64,000 nt of DNA from Lunularia cruciata (lineage: Eukaryota; Streptophyta; Marchantiopsida; Lunulariales; Lunulariaceae), in NCBI GenBank assembly GCA_948567375.1, contig OX419761.1:18726501-18790500 (forward strand). The letters are read 5' to 3'. A program made the translations under genes and the position numbers. This document shows, in pieces, positions 22,226 to 35,400 of the stretch. Every line of letters begins with the position of its first letter. The stretch's first letter is position 1. Below the pieces are notes generated by a model. The model was not told the origin of the DNA. It was given only the letters and a program-made list of their open reading frames with translations, and did no database searches.

Positions 22226-25200
22226 ATGGCAGGGGGAATGAATGAAGAACCCAATGTCCCAGTTTCGTTTCCCATCAAAACGTTGAAGGATTTGGAGGAT
22301 GGAACCTACTTCAAGTCCTTCCACTTTATGTTCAACAAGAGCACGGTGCCATTGAAGGGAGTTTCGACAGCCCGAGCGAAACGGCCTCGTCTGCTTGCCT
22401 GTCATGACTACAAAGGTGGATACCTGGACGATCAATGGATTCAAGGATCTCAAAATGATCAGGCTTATACATTGACTAACTGGCGGCTTCTAGACATCTT
22501 CATTTATTTCTCTCACAATCTGGTCACGTTGCCACCGCCCTGCTGGATCAATGCTGGTCACAAACACGGTGTTCAGGTATATCAGCGGGAAATCTGATTT
22601 GTAGTGTGGAATTGATTGCCTGCTTTTCCTTTTCCTTTTTGAAACTTCACAGATGGTGAGGACCAGAGAGAGAACTGTTCCAATTTTATTGTAGAAGGGT
22701 ACCATGAGTTCTCCGTGTGACGAGGAATGCTTGTTAGAGTGTAGAACGTGACGGTATTTTCAGCAGATATCCGCTCTGAGAGAAAAACGTCATGGCATTT
22801 TCAGCAGACAATCCGCTCTCAGAGAATCCGTGAGAGGCAAGATAACTACTTGTATGATGTAAAAATGTCGGCTCTACAAATAGAGAATGATACTGGAGCT
22901 TTACGTGGTTGTTTGTAAGGTGTTGGGTACTTTCATCACTGAGTGGGACGAGGGAGTAAAAGTTTGCCAGGAATTATGCGCGTCAGAGGATTCTGCTGTA
23001 ATGTACGCAAGCCTTCTCGCGGAGCTAGCTCAAGCATTGGGCTTTGACGGATGGTTGGTACGCTATCTACTTCTAACTGATGTGAGGAGTTGGTTAATGT
23101 AATTTTCGTTGACTAGCAGATCGCTGCAAACCGCCGCTGTATTTCTCCTTCAAACCTTCTGATGATTTATACGTTCTTTATCATCAATCAATAGTAGAAA
23201 ATAATAATACTTCATTAATAAGTGCTGAAGAGGTTGTAGTGAGCAGTCTTAGACCGATGGACTACCATTTTCCTTGGAAAGAGTGCTTGAAACTTAAGTA
23301 TTGTCTTGTTATCGTGGACAGATCAACATAGAGAACAGGGTAATAGACTTGGTACCTAATTTACAACTGTTCGTGACTCAACTCACTCAATCTATGCATG
23401 CCTGGGTACCTGGATCAACGGTAATTTGGTAAGTTAAATTTGGAAACTCTCTGCATGTCGATGAAGTTAGCTACTCAATTGCAAACGGAATTGCTGAAAA
23501 TACAGGATCTATCGTGACAGCTGTGACTACACTCAAGTTTGTGAGTAAATTGTTTGCAAATTCTTGCTGTGCAAAACTTAAGTGGCATTGGATTGTATGG
23601 ACGAAGTCAGGTATGACAGCGTTACGGAAGATGGGCGTCTTAACTGGCAGAATCGGCTGAATGAGAAAAATATAAGCTTTTTCGAAATATCTGATTCATT
23701 CTTCACCAATTATACTTGGCAAGTACGATATCTTCCTCAACTTGCTATTAGAAATCGTACTTACTTGTAGTGAACTCAGACTCTGGTGTATAAGGCCTGT
23801 CAAATGGTGTAATTCAGCATTGACATGGAGCACAAGATGCTGTACTTACTCTATTTTCTGTGTTCAGAGAGAGTGGGCGAAAGAGAGTGGAGATCTGGCT
23901 GGTAAACAGCGTGCATCTGACATTTACATGGGCATAGATGTTTTTGGGAGGGGAACTTATGGAGGTGGCAAATTCCAGGTACAATATATTTGCATATTCA
24001 CCAGATAGTATAGGCCTATAGTAGGAACTTTTTCATGTTGCAAGGAGATGGAGCTTTTGACGGCTTTAGGTGGAGTTTATATATTTCTTATGTTCTTGTT
24101 TGTCACAAGAAAGAGCGGACAGACAGACCAGTTTTGAAGTGCAATTTGATTTTGACTATCTCTTTGGCCCATAGCTATGGATTTGCTCTCCAGTTCGAAT
24201 CTTTATATTAGTATTAACTTCTAATTCTAAACTTTCTACGATAGGCTCCTAGACTGTTGACTCTAAACGCTCACTGTTGAAACAGTGTGATGTTGCCCTC
24301 AAAGTCGCAAAAGATGCAGGAGTTTCAGCCGCTCTTTTCGCTCCTGGTTGGTCCTACGAAAACAATGAAGATGACAAGAGGTGATACTCAGAATGCTTGA
24401 TCCTGTACAATTTTCAATTCCATGGCAGTCACTTCTTACAATGTTAATTTACAGATCTTATGAAACTGTTCTGTGACCGTAAGTGTACCGCTGACTGATG
24501 CAGATGGTGGGGCACAATAGAAAACAGTTGGCCTGATGCCCGACTTGATCCAGTAGAATTGCCATTCTTCACTAATTTCGACATTGTATGTATCTGAACA
24601 GTAAATTCAATTATTGAGACATCGTTACTATATAGCATATGTAGTTTCTGGCTGGTATCTGAATTTCACTCTAGTAGTAACCAGTAGTTGTTGAGATGAT
24701 CATAACATCACCACGATTGGCTGTTTCGAAAAACTTATATTCAGCAGTGCTACTTCGGATTCTCAGGGTCGAGGGAGAGCAACTTTTATCGAGGGAGTAC
24801 AGGTGTCAGATCTTCCCTGGAGTAATCTTTCGTGCCAAAGTCTGCAGGTCTGCGAGCTTTAATTTATTTCTACACACCACTGTTTCATAAATTCAACTTA
24901 TGGCTTTCGATTACATTGTCCCTGAAGTTTATCCATGATCACTAAATATTTTTTGCTACTTTGTTGCTTGTGATAGCCGCTTCTACATCTTGATTCGTCT
25001 TCACTACAACGGCTCAAAGTGACCCTGAGGTGCACAAAGAAGCTGTTACCTTTTCTAAGACTCTAAGAGTTGCATGCATTATAAGAAGAAGTTTCAAGTA
25101 GATATTGATCAAGTTCAGAATGTAATTCTGTTGTAGACAAATGTCATACAAAGTTCTTGTCGCTTTCCACCTCACGTCATGAATCATCAGGCAGGATTCA

Positions 25201-26491
25201 GCTGTTTATAGTGGAGGCTCAGCTATCCGAGCGGTTGGAGATCTGAGCACTGATGAGCCCTGTGTTTTTCAACTTTATCACACTGCTGTGAGCATTGAAG
25301 ACGGTCCTTTAAGTGTCTCTTACTCGGTAAGTTTGGTCTTTCCAGGAAAGAATAGCATGAGGAGGTTTTAAGAATCGTGTGTACAACAGGTATACAGTGC
25401 CAAGTCTAAGTCTCTAATATCATCCGTCGTGTTTAGCACTCAATAATATTTGAGTGCTGCCACGTTCACCATGGACAACACTAAATCTTGAAACTTTGCT
25501 TCTTCGGCCTGTAACTTTAACGTTCTGAGGTCAGGTATCAAGAATGTTTTTATGCTGAAATTAATCAGACTTTTTATTTCAATGACAGGTGAGTGGTGAA
25601 AGCTCATCAAACATTTTTCTGGTAATGACAACGGAGGATCCGTCGGGTGATACCTGCATTCATGTCCTTATGGAGATGACGAAGCAGATGAAAGACGAAT
25701 GTACCGTTCCTTTAGACATTGGATTTCGTGTCAACAACGTTACAGTCAAATATAACTTTTCTCGACTTGAAGACGACAACGACCATAGTGGAGGCGTTGG
25801 TTCATCCAGAATCTCGGGATCAAATGTGATTGGGACATGGATTAAAAGGGAGTTCACCCTAGAGAAAGGAAAATACATCATTACTGGTATCTTCGGTCTT
25901 TGTTTCGTAGGAGAAGATGTGCAGATGGCAATAAGCCAGCTGCTGATTGGGAATCAGAACTTCTTTGACGCAGCTAACTTCCACAGACAAGCTGAAGCTT
26001 TGGAGACACAGACCGAAAAAGTAGGGGCCAATGACGGAAATTACCGTGTACTACTAGGTCATCTTAGTCTAGCAAACTCTTCACATAACTGCCATTTTCC
26101 AGCTTCCGGTCAGCGATTCGTAGGCACTTCTCTATCTTGGACGGAGGGAAACGCCGGGGAGCAATTTATTAATGCAAAGTTAGTTTGGAGAGGGCACATC
26201 GACAAGAGTACATGGGAGCGATTTCATTTGTATGTCAAGACAGCGAAACTGGGAGGTGAAAGTCTTTCATCAGTACAGTACCTGGGCACAGCGATGGTAG
26301 AAGCTTTCTACGTGTCTGCGCTCTCAGTGCCCAAACTATCAACCGCTCTAAAATTCTACTTGCAGCCGGAATGCGCCTGCGGCAATGTTCAAAGTCTAAC
26401 TACTTGTTCCACCTACGAGGCCGAAGTACCTGGGCCTACATCAAGTCTCTGGATGAGACCGCAACCTTCGCTGAAGGACTGGCTCTTTTAG
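22226..26491 (+). CDS. ENGase: cytosolic endo-beta-N-acetylglucosaminidase (GH85)
   Basis: Cleaves the chitobiose core of free or misfolded-protein-derived N-glycans in the cytosol (EC 3.2.1.96 family). Exons: 22226-22576, 22920-23057, 23322-23428, 23611-23722, 23868-23978, 24286-24380, 24504-24585, 24767-24847, 24977-25029, 25191-25326, 25589-26491. All junctions are GT-AG and the phases close to 722 codons, within the usual plant length. Family signatures: CHDYKGGYLDDQWIQGS (about residues 59-75), YFSHNLVTLPPPCWINAGHKHG, GTFITEWDEG (about 120), GFDGWL then INIEN (164-168), where Asn165 and Glu167 are the expected catalytic pair, GRGTYGGGKF, LFAPGW and CQSLQ. The C-terminal 300 codons are the beta-sandwich part in one exon. 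No signal peptide, consistent with the cytosol. The start has a good context (AAGATGG). Frame intact throughout. Confidence 0.95.
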
Positions 26492-27343
26492 CAGTAATTT
26501 GCTTGCCCTCATTGCCTTGAACTTTTGGAGTATGTTCTGGGTGTGTATATTTCCTGTATCATAACGTTGCAGTATATCTTTCATATATTAAGTTGTCCTA
26601 GCACACTGGAACAAAGATTTTGCCGACCTGTGTATTTGCTGCCATTTGGTTGCAACGTAGATGTGATCTCAAGCATCTTGACTGAGAAGCACCACCTTTT
26701 GTAGAGTTTTTAGTGCCGTTCAAACTAGCTGTTAATGACCCTAAAAATGAGAGTACAGTTTATTTACCAGGTCAATTTGCTGCTCTCTGGTCTTAGTACA
26801 AGGCTCCACTAAGGGGAGTCTTTTGCAATCGTCAGCTTTCTGTTCACTGTATGGGCAGCGCGTCTGGTCAAAGGGGGATCTTCTACGAGAAGAATATGTT
26901 GCTTGTCTCAACTTAGTACATTGTCAGTTGTCTGATTTGTTTCTACCATGAAGTTTAGTCAAACATGCTTACTGTTGTGGGTAATGTAATGAAAGCCATG
27001 CTTGGGTGTAGAAATTTCTAGTCAATGAAAGTGTTTGTGTCAAACAGAAGTTCCTTTGCTGGTAGTATGCTCTACTCCTTTGTGTCGTTAGTCGACGGTA
27101 GGGGCCACTCTGCACAATCGAAGACGTTCTTGGAGAAATAGGTTTCTGGACCCCAACAACTGTATCTGTTTTGGTCGTCTTTTATTTTCTATCGTGGGAT
27201 TTCTCTTTCGTGTGATAGCGTGACCTTGCATCAGATGTATATTTATTAGGTTCACGTTCTGAATCAAATGATTACAAGCACCCCATTATTCTGCAGCAAT
27301 AACAAGGTCAATGTGATAGTCTTTGCCTCATTGAACAAGGTAC

Positions 27344-27550
27344 ATGAGGACTCAACACTTCGCTGGTATCCTGTATGTCAAACTGGAGAGTGATTACGGC
27401 TTCAACGATAACCTAAACCTTAAGTTCAATCGCAGAAGCGACAGAATCCCCAGAAGCTATGATTACCATAATACTGATCTGAAGTGTCGACTGTCAGTAT
27501 TCTTGAACAGAACAAGCTACCAAGAGGACGGCTACAAGCTTCCAAATTAA
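27344..27550 (+). other. unassigned 68-codon open frame
   Basis: ATG-started frame of balanced, hydrophilic composition (contains LESDYGFNDNLNLKFNRR). No family recognised and no neighbouring exon found. It could be a small gene, an exon remnant or chance. Confidence 0.2.
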
Positions 27551-27704
27551 CCAAGACGGACTGTGATTCAAAGCTATGGATAGTGGATGGCCCAATGTGG
27601 CTAAAGACACCATGTGACATTGACTTAAGCTTAATGTCAGTTTTTATCTAAGTGGACGATTTACTCGTAAAAGCTATTCCATAGACCCATATTACGCAAA
27701 CGTG

Positions 27705-27830
27705 AGTTGAACACTGCAACAAGTTTCGAATACAGGACACGCTGTCAGTTGAACACTGCAGCAAGTTTCGAATACAGGACACGCTGTCAGTTGAACACTG
27801 CAGCAAGTTTTGAAGAGAGGACATGCACTG
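27705..27830 (+). repeat. 42-bp tandem repeat, three copies
   Basis: Units at 27705-27746, 27747-27788 and 27789-27830. The first two differ by a single base. The third keeps AGTTGAACACTGCAGCAAG and then diverges. Each unit contains the palindromic CTGCAG or its CTGCAA variant. Confidence 0.95.
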
Positions 27831-28599
27831 GTTGAGCTGAAGTACACCCAGCTCTATTTACTCCACAAGTACACAGCTATACGTGCAAATATTTGGCAAC
27901 AGTATTTATTGGAGATATCTCTGCAATTTTGAACTTAATGTCGTGAGCAACACAGTTCAGAACAACACGGATCTTCGATAGACTGACTATTAACATCCAA
28001 ACAAATACTTCATTCATATATTACGAGAGAGCGTTCAAGAACCTTCCTTTAGAATTCTTTCGCCAGAATCACCATATCTTCCTTAGCAGACTACTCCTAT
28101 CCAGTGCTATCGTTTGCAGGCATCACCTTTACTTTGCATCTCATCTTGTCTTATTTGTCTTAATCATCCGATTTCTACTGTAATCACCTGCAGTCAACTC
28201 CCAGAATCGACCTGTTTCTGGGTTTCAGTTCGCCTTTTAATTTCCAGACGCACTAATAACTGCTGCAGGGTAGTGGGAAGGCTAGATTATGCTGCAGTTG
28301 ACAGCAAGCAACAACGAAATGGGACGACTACCATGCATAGAGCCCGCATAGTTTTGCCTGATGTGACATGACCACAGTGAGGCACTTCTACTTAGTACAA
28401 AGTGCGCCGTCATGGAAGCCATTGACGACAAACGAGAAGCGACAAACGAGGAGAGAAAGAAGGCGAATGACTGATGATGAGGAGGACGACTTTGAATTCT
28501 CGAACTGCTTGTTGTTATGAACTTTGTACTGGAAATGTTTGAAACTGTAGCTTTAATAGTGGGTGTTTAGAGGTATCGAGGAGGACCTCACACCGTTGA

Positions 28600-28670
28600 A
28601 AGCTACGAAAGAAGGAGACAGACACAGAGAGAGGGAGAAGGAAGAAAATGTAAGAAGTGAGGAGAGGAAT
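28600..28670 (+). promoter_or_regulatory. GA-rich leader with an AUG-UAA minimal uORF
   Basis: A purine-rich stretch just before the folate-receptor-like start. At 28648-28653 it carries ATGTAA, a start codon directly followed by a stop, 17 bases before the main ATG (28671). No other ATG lies in frame upstream of the main start. Confidence 0.7.
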
Positions 28671-31587
28671 ATGAAGCCGGTGGTTCGCAGGATGAAGAGG
28701 ACGGAAGAAGGACGGGATCGGAGTCTCAAGCGTTTGCTTTTCTCTTGTACTGTTGCTCTACTCTGCGGATGCGGTTCTCAAGCTTATTCAGGTGGGTTCT
28801 GTTCAGTCTTGTTTCGTGATCCATGTGGGTTTTCCCCTTCGGGAAGATCTTTATTTCTCGACATGCTCTGTCTGTGCATGAAATTTGGGAAGGGGTAAGA
28901 AGCTCTATTCAAGCGTCTTACAATTTTCCGAACCGTTGATCCAAAGAGGAGCCCAATGACTACGATGCTGTTCATGAATCGTTCACGATCATAATCTAGC
29001 TGATGGGTTTCCTGTTATTTTTTCATTTTGGAGCTGTAAGAGGGTTATGTGCTTCCGACGCTCATGCAACCTATGCTGGGATACAATATCGGGAGTTGAG
29101 GTGCCTGATTTTTCATATAGGGAGTTGCCGGGTCTGGCTGGGGATTCATACTGGTGGCCGATTTCGTGCTCAGTGGTCTTGCTGAAATAAGTTGATCGAG
29201 TCGATTGATAGCGCGAGTTGGTAAGGATGGAAGAAGCTACGTAGGGTAGGGTTATTTCAGGCTCAATTGGGTGAATTGCTGTGCCCTAAGGCTTCTGCAG
29301 TTCAGCGATTTGAAAGTCCCATCTACTGCAGGTTTTTGATGATTATATACTTTGTTCACGATCCTTTAGAATTTGAGCTCTCTGATGGACTTTTCGTTGA
29401 GCATGGGTAACGGAGCCCATATATAGTTGACGATCCACCATCAGTTTTTTATGGTGGATCCACCATCAGTTGAGTTGTGCGTACCTCCTTGAAAGTGGGT
29501 ATCCTCAGGAAGTGAGCTTCATGGCAAGTGTTCCGTTACTTCTTCCAGGTGCAAAAACTGAACTGACGGAAACCAGAGGCATGGCGATCTTCTGAAGGAA
29601 ATGCAACTGCTGCTGTTATTCAACATGATTATTCCAGCAGGAGCCACAAAAACCTCATTTGACACTAATGAACTGCTTCTACCCTTTGTAACTGGTTCCA
29701 TACCTTTGCTCAGGGATCCGTGGTCTGGTCACTAACATAAGGGGGTCAACACCTTCGCTATTTTTTCAGGCTGTTTTTTACGGGTGATATCCTCTTTACG
29801 AGCTCCTTGCGTTTAAAGATCCCAAGTTTACTAAGGAATAACCCGCGGGCTTGATTTGATCGGGATGGATGTAGTTTACCCAGCCAATCATGCGTTTTTT
29901 AACGCTTATGGTCTATATCATAACACCTACGCGGTTAAACTGCTTTCTACCCACTTTGTCTTTGCAAATTGTCAAGCACTGTGAGCACTTTCTGTTTCAT
30001 GACTTAAGTTGGAAGATGAATGCAATTTTAGAAAGTGAGCATCGCTGTTTGGGCGACTTTGACTTCATGTGGATGATACTGAAGTTAACGAAATTGAGAT
30101 GATTTCGAGCCTTCTGCAGGCCAGAAGGATGCTGTCTGCCTTTCCCAAGGTGGGCGCTTTCCCAAGTTTTCTCTGGAGAACCACGCTCCAAGGAAGGCAT
30201 CCAAAGGCAAGATTGACTTGACACTCTGTAGATACTATCGCAAGAAGACTTGCTGTGATGTAGTACAAACGCATTCTGCTGTGCTCACGTTGCAACGGCT
30301 GGCCACGGGTGGTGAAGCAAGCGGTGAATGTCTTGAGAAGTGGGAAGTTCTGGAGTGCTCGATTTGTGATCCTCGAATTGGAGTCACTCCTGGCCCTCCT
30401 CTCCTGTGTCCATCGTTCTGTGAGTCGGTCTTCTCAGCTTGCGCCGGAGCATACTTTTCCACAGATCCCCTCACTCAGGTATACCATTGAGTTGGTTTGC
30501 TGGACTTTACCTTCAGTATTGCTCATCCTTTCGTTAAGAGCTTGGCTGGAATGGTTCAGAGTGGGAATTGACCTTCATTGAGGCATTCTCGTGCCAAAGG
30601 TTGTTGAGGGGTCACGGGAAGGATACATCTACTGGATTATGTTGCCTGTTTAGGTGCATGATTGCTTCAAATCAACTCCATGGGCGTGGGAACTGATTAC
30701 TTGGTCCATTGTACACAGATATTGATGCCTTGCGGACCTAAAGACGTACTCTGTGCGAAAGCCAATGAATGGGCTTCTAATAGCTCTACTTTTTGCCAAC
30801 TTGCGGGATTTTCTGTGGTGGATACCAGAAATGAGTTCCACTCGTTAGAAGAGAGAGTGTGTTTCGATGGCAAAGCAGAAATATCAGGATCTGAAAAGCA
30901 AGTTATTAGAAGTGAGAAAAGGAGCACCCGTCGAACCAGGCATTACAGATCGCTGGACATGCTGAGAAATTACATAGAGAACATGGACGTTGCCGTACAG
31001 ATATTGTGGGCAATCGGCGGACTTGTTCTTACAGCTGGAGCTCTACATTTGAGGTAGGATTTTCTGCTCCCTCATCTCAAACTTTGACCTCTTAACTGTA
31101 AATCTAGATTTCGACCTCCTTTATTCCCGTGTTCTTTACAGCGGGACTAAAGAAATCAATAAACTGTCCGTCTACTTTGTAAGTTTTGTCTAGATCACCG
31201 GTGCCCTAGCTTTCAGTTGCGCAGAGCTTCACTTGTAGAGTCCTACAAATAATACAGACACTGGAATAATAACCTTGTGCTCCCATTTCTGAAATAACCT
31301 TGTACGCGTATGATATTCTTTCTTTCTCAATAACTTTTTAAGTAATAACTAACTGTTGAGTTGCTGGGTGAGTTAACTGACTACAGGAGTTGCTGAACTT
31401 TGTGATGTTTGCTATTTTGAATTGCTTATGTAGGCGCAGAAGTCTTTCCAAGCATAATGCTGCTACGGTTGTACTTAGGAATAAGCAACTACAAGAGGAA
31501 GCCCGAGCTCGCCAGCAGGCTGTGTACAAATCTTCTGTGAGCACTCCAGCAGCAGTAGTAAAGAGGGACAAAAAGCCGAGGGCCTAA
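28671..31587 (+). CDS. folate-receptor-like membrane protein
   Basis: Exons 28671-28791, 30120-30478, 30719-31053 and 31434-31587, GT-AG, total 322 codons. Residues 22-34 are hydrophobic after a basic N-terminus, a probable signal peptide or anchor ending near GSQAYS. Residues about 41-195 form a cysteine-rich ectodomain with the folate-receptor family pattern: FRKKTCCDV-like RKKTCCDVVQTH, ECSICDPRIGVTPGPP, CPSFCESVFSAC, then MPCGPKDVLCAKANEW and FCQLAGF. A single membrane span lies at about 251-271 (VQILWAIGGLVLTAGALHL), followed by a basic cytosolic tail of about 50 residues rich in Arg, Lys and Gln. Plant members are annotated from this domain; whether they bind folate is not established here. 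Intron 1 is long (1328 bp). Frame intact; the first in-frame ATG was chosen. Confidence 0.9.
29432..29460 (+). repeat. perfect 10-bp hairpin in intron 1
   Basis: Arms GATCCACCAT and ATGGTGGATC around a 9-base loop. The sequence GATCCACCATCAG recurs directly at 29457-29469, so it is also a direct repeat. It lies in the first intron of the folate-receptor-like gene. Confidence 0.85.
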
Positions 31588-32407
31588 GGCTGCTAAGATG
31601 AATGAGACCATTACTGCAGACGTCATGCTCGTTAGACTCTGGCTACTACGACATTGCCTGTGTCCTTTTCTGTGGAGACCTTTCTAAAGATGTAGAGTGC
31701 TAATCAGTTTGTACATCCTATATACCTAGAAAAGGAAAGAGAGCCTTAAGCGGGTACTGATGTCGGAGCAGGGTACCTGCTCGTTCCTTCTCCTCATGGC
31801 TGCCTCAGTCTCTCTTGCATGTCTAAACTTTGACTGTAGAGTCCTGTAGAGTATTAACTAGGCCTGAGTAGAATATATAAGGGTTCCCGTGAACATTGTT
31901 TTGTGGACACAGTTTCCTTGCAGAAGGGAAACTGGGGAGGTACTATACTATGGGTTCTTCTTTTCACCAGTTATTCATTGGAGCCCGCCTCACTGGTCCG
32001 TTCAGTCATGAATGGTGCATCCATTGTCGAGAGAAAATGCTGCGGGCATAGTGTTGCATGATATACAAGAGTAAGGAAATGCTCGAAGTACGTCGTTGTC
32101 CCGATCTTAATATTCTTGCAGTGTGAAGCTTTTATCGCCTGTTTACATAGGTCTGTGAGAGAGTGAACAGGTGAACGTGTAAGGTTGGTATTCACGAATG
32201 CCGAGGAAGGATTTAACTCCTGTGCAAGCTAAGATCATTTCAATTTTCCTTTACTTCCCATCTTGTGGTATGGTGCTCCATCTGATTTTCCACAGCTAAT
32301 TACAGTCTGTAAATATTATACAGGAGCTTTCTGAGCATGTATAGGCTAAGGGATTTGTTTAGTTCCTGGATGTACAAGCGTTTTATGATTGGCCAATAAC
32401 TTTGAAC
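31588..32407. other. convergent intergenic spacer
   Basis: 820 bp between the stops of two convergent genes. It should hold both 3' untranslated regions. No coding signal or recognisable repeat. Confidence 0.6.
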
Positions 32408-35400
32408 TTAGTGGCAACCATAAATGTCTGACGGATGTTTGATGGTTTTGCAGTCAATAACAAATCTGTACTTCACATTTGAGTTTTGGAGCCTCTCCAT
32501 GGCCTGATTAACATAAGCCATTGGAATTCTCTCGACTAGGCAAAAGATGTGGTGTGTCCCACAAAAGTCTATCATTTCTTGAGTTTCCTTCATACCGCCA
32601 ATCAAACTTCCGCACACACTTCTCCGACCTAATCAGAATAAACGCGTGTCAGAATGTGCGGCTTCTGGATGAAAAATCGACCACTGCAGTGACACTAAAA
32701 ATTCTCAGGTGAATAGCTGCGTTACAACATTGCTTGCAGGGATACCTTCCTCCTAATGATTCAGGAGAGCAAAATCTTCGGGGGAGCCTAGTTCTCGCTT
32801 CTACATGTGTCTCAGTTTACAAGTCATGGTAGCTGAGTACAAGTTCTGAAAATCTTGCATTCTCAAGTTGTCACTGCGTTGTATCAGAGGATTTGGTAGT
32901 TCTTACCTGCAGCAAGGAGCAGGGACGAGACTTGCAAAGGTTTGTGAGGCATGCCGACCAACACCAGCTTGCCGTTGGTCTTGAGTAGAGGGAGATACTG
33001 ATCAAAACTGTGTGGTGATGACACTGTATCAATAATGAAATCCAAACTCTTGGCCGCTTTCTGCACACCAGTTCATAATCATCGGCACCACCACCTCTAT
33101 CAGAACTCACGCTTTGCAGAACTTTCTCGTGAATGTTGTGAGACATGGTTAACAGGAGCCCAGGATTAGTAAATAACAGCAATAATGATATCTCCATATT
33201 GGTGCATTCTGCAGCTGCGTTGGTAAGCTTGAAAGAGGAGACATCAAATTGAATGACTTAGAAGAGAGATTGCTGGAGGTTGTCCAGGAGTATTGGGACC
33301 GAACCTTCATTGCTTTCAAGTCGGTGCTAACGATGAAATCATCGGCTCTCAGACAAGCACGAGCCTCGAGCTCTTTGTCAGGGGAGGTGCTAATGATTGT
33401 GACTACCATACCCATTGCTCTCGCGAATTTGGCAGCCATGAAACCAAGGCCACCCAGTCCCACAACCCCGAAGTGTTTTCCTCCATTTTCCATCTTATAG
33501 TGTTTCATCGGACTATACACAGTAATCCCTGCACACAGCAATGGTGCTGCAGCATCCATTGGCAAACCTTCTGGTATTTTTACTATAAACCTGTGACACG
33601 CAAACCAATTGTAAACATTTTGGGGCTGAGATTAGTATGGTAAAACAGCGACTTTTGTTTCGTTGTTCTTCAGTTCTTAGACTGCCATTTATTTCAGTGG
33701 CCAACGTGAGCAGAAATCTTCTTAGTTTATGAATAATTACTGGTGTTCAATACCTTTCTGGAGCCATCATCAGGGTAGAGTAGCCACCATAAGTGGTGCC
33801 ACCGTCAGCGTACACATCCTTACTATTGTATGTCCAGACTGTCTTTCCTTCACAGTACTGTTCAAGGTTTGCTATACAGTGACTGCATTTTCCACAACTG
33901 TTAACCATGCAGCCAACTCCCACTCTCTGGCCAATCTTGAACTTCTGCACTTTGTCTCCCACTTCACAGACGATGCCCGTCATCTCATGTCTACACAGTA
34001 AGCATAGTCATCAGACTTTGAGACAACCTATCTGCCTGAAGTCAGCAGCTGGTTAGAAACTGATCTCATCTCATGAAGTCATTCACTGAGTTTTATGTGT
34101 ATCTAGAATCATCAACCTCTCGTATGTTTAGTATAGTTGGCATGGTCTAGAGTCAGCAGTTTCCTTACTGACTCTAGACCAAGGAAAATACAGTCTGTGA
34201 TCAGGGGTCGCAAAGGTGTTGTACCCTGGCACCATGGGATAAACAGCAGGGCTCTCGTCAGACCACTCATCTCTGACTTGATGGAGGTCGGAATGACAGA
34301 TTCCGCAATAGAGGACTCTGAATACGACGTCATCAGGGCGAGTTTCTCTGCACCAGAATCACAACGACTCGTCAATGAAGTGAAGAAATTGATCAGGATA
34401 ACCTCCAGAGAACTTGGAGCGGGAAGTATAGCTTCATGCTATCAGATTATATAGTTTGGTGTTGAGGACAGTTAGCAACTAGCTGAAGTGAGGAACGACA
34501 AGATTCCTTCACATTGGAGTATTAGTGAAGAAATCTGAGAGAAGCTTGGATTGTTACTGGTGATTGTTTGTTGAATTCATCATGGGATCATTTTGGACGC
34601 ATTAGTAGACAATGAGGATGCATGTTTCAGTACTTTTGGGTTGTTTTATGAAGCCAGGAGATCAACTAGGTCCAGTCTTGCCTCTTTGTTTCGTGTACGG
34701 ATGGTCGACAATAAGAAAAAATGAAACTTGGTTGATGGATGCGGAAGATTTGCTCAAGAAGGGAGAGGATTGAGTTTTCATCCAAGAAGTAATTTCTGAT
34801 TTCTTCAAAAAGTTGACGTCTTGTTGGTGCCATAATTACATGTTAAATCTGTTTAGATTCTTGGATCTACAAGTTCTAGACTCTGTTGCAGCCTCCACAT
34901 GCTGTCTTGACTAAGACTCATAACACCTTAACCAGTATATTGCCATACGCAGGTTTTTGGCGTAAATCCTGTATGTGGGTAGCAATTTTCTCGTATAATC
35001 GGGATTTATCTCTTGCAGCTGTTGAATGGCAGAACATAACAGGTGTTTCATAGACAAAACCTGTTCCCTCTTTCTGCTACGCGCTTTCCACTCCTCGTGT
35101 GTCCAGGAGGAGTTTCCAGTTGCTCCCTGGATATTTCTGTTCTCTGTAGGGAAAAGCCGGCAGGCTGAAAGCGATATATTCTGTTCTTGGTTCTTATTTG
35201 GATGTTATAGATCCACATGGATTTTCCTTGCCGACTTTTGGACTGTTTCATTTCTTTTCCGTGTAGGGTTTCCTGAATCGTTTTATTTCTTCATGCGGAG
35301 AAATCTGAAAATTTCTTATCTCCAAGATTTAGAGCCTGAATCTTTTTCTTTCTTCACGATGCGGAGAAATCTGAAATTTTCCCTTATCTCCAAGATTTGG

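Larger units (their letters stand above)
26492..28560. other. intergenic region, ENGase 3' side
   Basis: Contains the ENGase 3' untranslated region and presumably its polyadenylation site (not pinned down), a small open frame at 27344-27550, a 42-bp tandem repeat at 27705-27830, and the upstream region of the next gene. Base composition resembles the genes, not the flanking transposons. Confidence 0.5.

Noticed and set aside
23490-23530. Alternative acceptor for ENGase exon 4 at a TACAG near 23505
   Set aside because: The sequence after it resembles the true exon start but leads to a poor frame; the acceptor before 23611 restores the conserved YDSVT...NWQN segment in phase.
32521-34454. Several plus-strand frames across the CAD region
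   Set aside because: They overlap the minus-strand CAD exons, whose splice sites, phases and catalytic residues all agree.
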